Below, piece after piece: positions 6,160 to 6,705 of a stretch of DNA of 6,705 nt. The stretch is from Lentisphaerota bacterium. GTDB taxonomy: Bacteria; Verrucomicrobiota; Lentisphaeria; Oligosphaerales; Oligosphaeraceae. Under the pieces are notes generated by a model that worked only from the letters and a program-made list of their open reading frames with translations, made no database searches and was not told the DNA's origin. The first letter of the stretch is position 1. Every line of letters starts with the position of its first letter. A program made the position numbers and the translations under genes. Location of the stretch: assembly GCA_012799755.1 (NCBI GenBank), contig JAAZKQ010000422.1, positions 1-6,705 on the forward strand, given 5' to 3'.

Positions 6160-6180
6160 GTGACCGACTGCGACGCGGAA
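6160..6180. repeat. Direct repeat, copy 2, right of the palindrome
   Basis: This segment begins GTGACCGACTGCGAC. Together with copy 1 at 6026-6046 it brackets the palindrome in the same orientation, with the two copies starting 134 bases apart. It could be a degenerate duplication left by an insertion or part of a larger dispersed repeat unit. Confidence 0.6.
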
Positions 6181-6218
6181 CGGGGCAATCAGTCCCCCTC
6201 GCAAACACCAAACCATGC

Positions 6219-6705
6219 CTACTCGGGCTGGTTTTTGCGGATGAGGCGGCTGCGCAGGGGGCTCCTGGGCTCTTTGATGCGGCGGTAGTCCTCGTGGAGA
6301 ATATCGCCCGCGCTAGGCTCAGGGAGGGGCGGCGGCGCGCTGGCGCTGGCCTGGTGGACCTTGACGATTTCGGGTATGGCCAGGCGCAAACCACGGATGA
6401 AATCGGGCGAAGCGAATTGGCAGGTGCTGAGGACGTCCGCGCGACGCAAGGCGGTCGGCGCGGTCTCGGGCAGTTGCAATGCGGCCAGGGCAAAAGCCGA
6501 CACCATGGCGCCCATGGCATGAGCCATGATAATTTCCATGACCAGGCCGTGACCAATCAAATCAACACCGCTTTGCCGGGCCAGGGCGGCCTCGGCTACA
6601 GTGCAGAATTGTGAGCCCGGTTGTGCCAAAAAAACACAGTGCCGCACATCAACACCGACGCCATGCAGGGCGTTGACAATCTCGGAGTTCTGCAGCTGGG
6701 ACAGC
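6219..6705 (-). CDS. Purine nucleoside phosphorylase-fold protein, C-terminal part (5' end outside window)
   Basis: The minus-strand frame is open from the right edge to the TAG at 6221-6219, giving 161 residues. An internal GTG at 6647 is not the true start, because the upstream 19 codons continue the fold. Residues 18-77 align by eye with the PNP/MTAP family (PF01048): VDVRHCVFLAQPG then SQFCTVAEAALARQSG corresponds to the 'GVYxxxxGPSFETxAE' segment; VDLIGHGLVMEIIMAHAMG corresponds to 'ADAVGMSTVPEVIVARHxG'; SAFALAAL corresponds to 'LGxSxITN'. Residues 91-114 match the C-terminal helix. The family cleaves purine nucleosides or methylthioadenosine with phosphate. Here the catalytic Glu of FET is Cys, the Met of GMS is His, and the base-binding Asn/Asp is Leu, so activity is doubtful or altered. 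A Pro-rich tail of about 45 residues (APPPLPEP) extends beyond the usual end. Recognition is by eye only. Confidence 0.6.
   Translation of the reverse strand, partial: LSQLQNSEIVNALHGVGVDVRHCVFLAQPGSQFCTVAEAALARQSGVDLIGHGLVMEIIMAHAMGAMVSAFALAALQLPETAPTALRRADVLSTCQFASPDFIRGLRLAIPEIVKVHQASASAPPPLPEPSAGDILHEDYRRIKEPRSPLRSRLIRKNQPE

Larger units (their letters stand above)
5728..6218. other. Repeat-rich intergenic region, no gene seen
   Basis: No frame here reads like a protein. Short open frames exist on both strands, but where they cross the repeats they become simple tripeptide runs (YGR or WTL), a product of the 9-base period. The region contains the CGCAGATT cluster (5878-5914), a small inverted repeat TTACA/TGTAA (5959-5974), the palindrome (6041-6140), its flanking direct repeat copies, and near the operon side the candidate promoter. 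Just past the phosphorylase-like stop a GGGG/CCCC pairing is visible, but no intrinsic terminator with a U-run is seen. Confidence 0.7.

Noticed and set aside
5959..6216. Minus-strand open frame containing YGR repeats
   Set aside because: The YGR run simply translates the 9-base DNA repeat; the rest of the frame has no protein-like pattern and no convincing ribosome binding site.

Overview
This GC-rich window carries eight protein genes, all read on the minus strand, plus one roughly 490-base repeat-rich intergenic stretch. Transcription runs from high to low coordinates. The likely source is a Gram-negative bacterium of the PVC group (Planctomycetota, Verrucomicrobiota, Lentisphaerota or Kiritimatiellota). 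This is inferred from three things: an NPCBM protein carrying a hydrazine-synthase-alpha-like segment, the PVC-type DUF192 protein, and period-9 TATGGAC and CGCAGATT repeats of a kind I associate with these genomes. Outer-membrane genes (LptE-like, BamD-like) confirm a diderm cell. I cannot name the genus.

Layout, in transcription order. (1) 6705-6219 is the C-terminal 161 residues of a purine nucleoside phosphorylase-fold protein that enters from beyond the right edge. Several positions that are catalytic in classic family members are replaced. (2) 6218-5728 is non-coding. It holds a roughly 100-base imperfect palindrome built from 9-base GTCCAT/ATGGAC units, a 21-base imperfect direct repeat around it, a CGCAGATT repeat cluster, and a possible extended -10 promoter for the downstream operon. 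(3) 5727-1 holds seven closely spaced co-oriented genes: a BamD-like secreted TPR protein, an LptE-like lipoprotein, ispF, a comF-family phosphoribosyltransferase, accD, a secreted DUF192 protein, and a secreted NPCBM/HZS-alpha-like protein that runs off the left edge. The gaps between them are 3 to 73 bases, which suggests one transcription unit.

The cluster mixes envelope biogenesis (BamD-like and LptE-like proteins for outer-membrane protein and LPS assembly, AccD for the first step of fatty-acid synthesis, IspF for the isoprenoids that become undecaprenyl carriers and quinones) with a purine or DNA-uptake-type phosphoribosyltransferase and two exported proteins of unknown role. I see no complete defence, mobile or secondary-metabolite system. 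The parts most worth a second look are the palindrome with its flanking direct repeats, the HZS-like exported protein, and the divergent phosphorylase. The long plus-strand open frames across this region are antisense shadows of the minus-strand genes.
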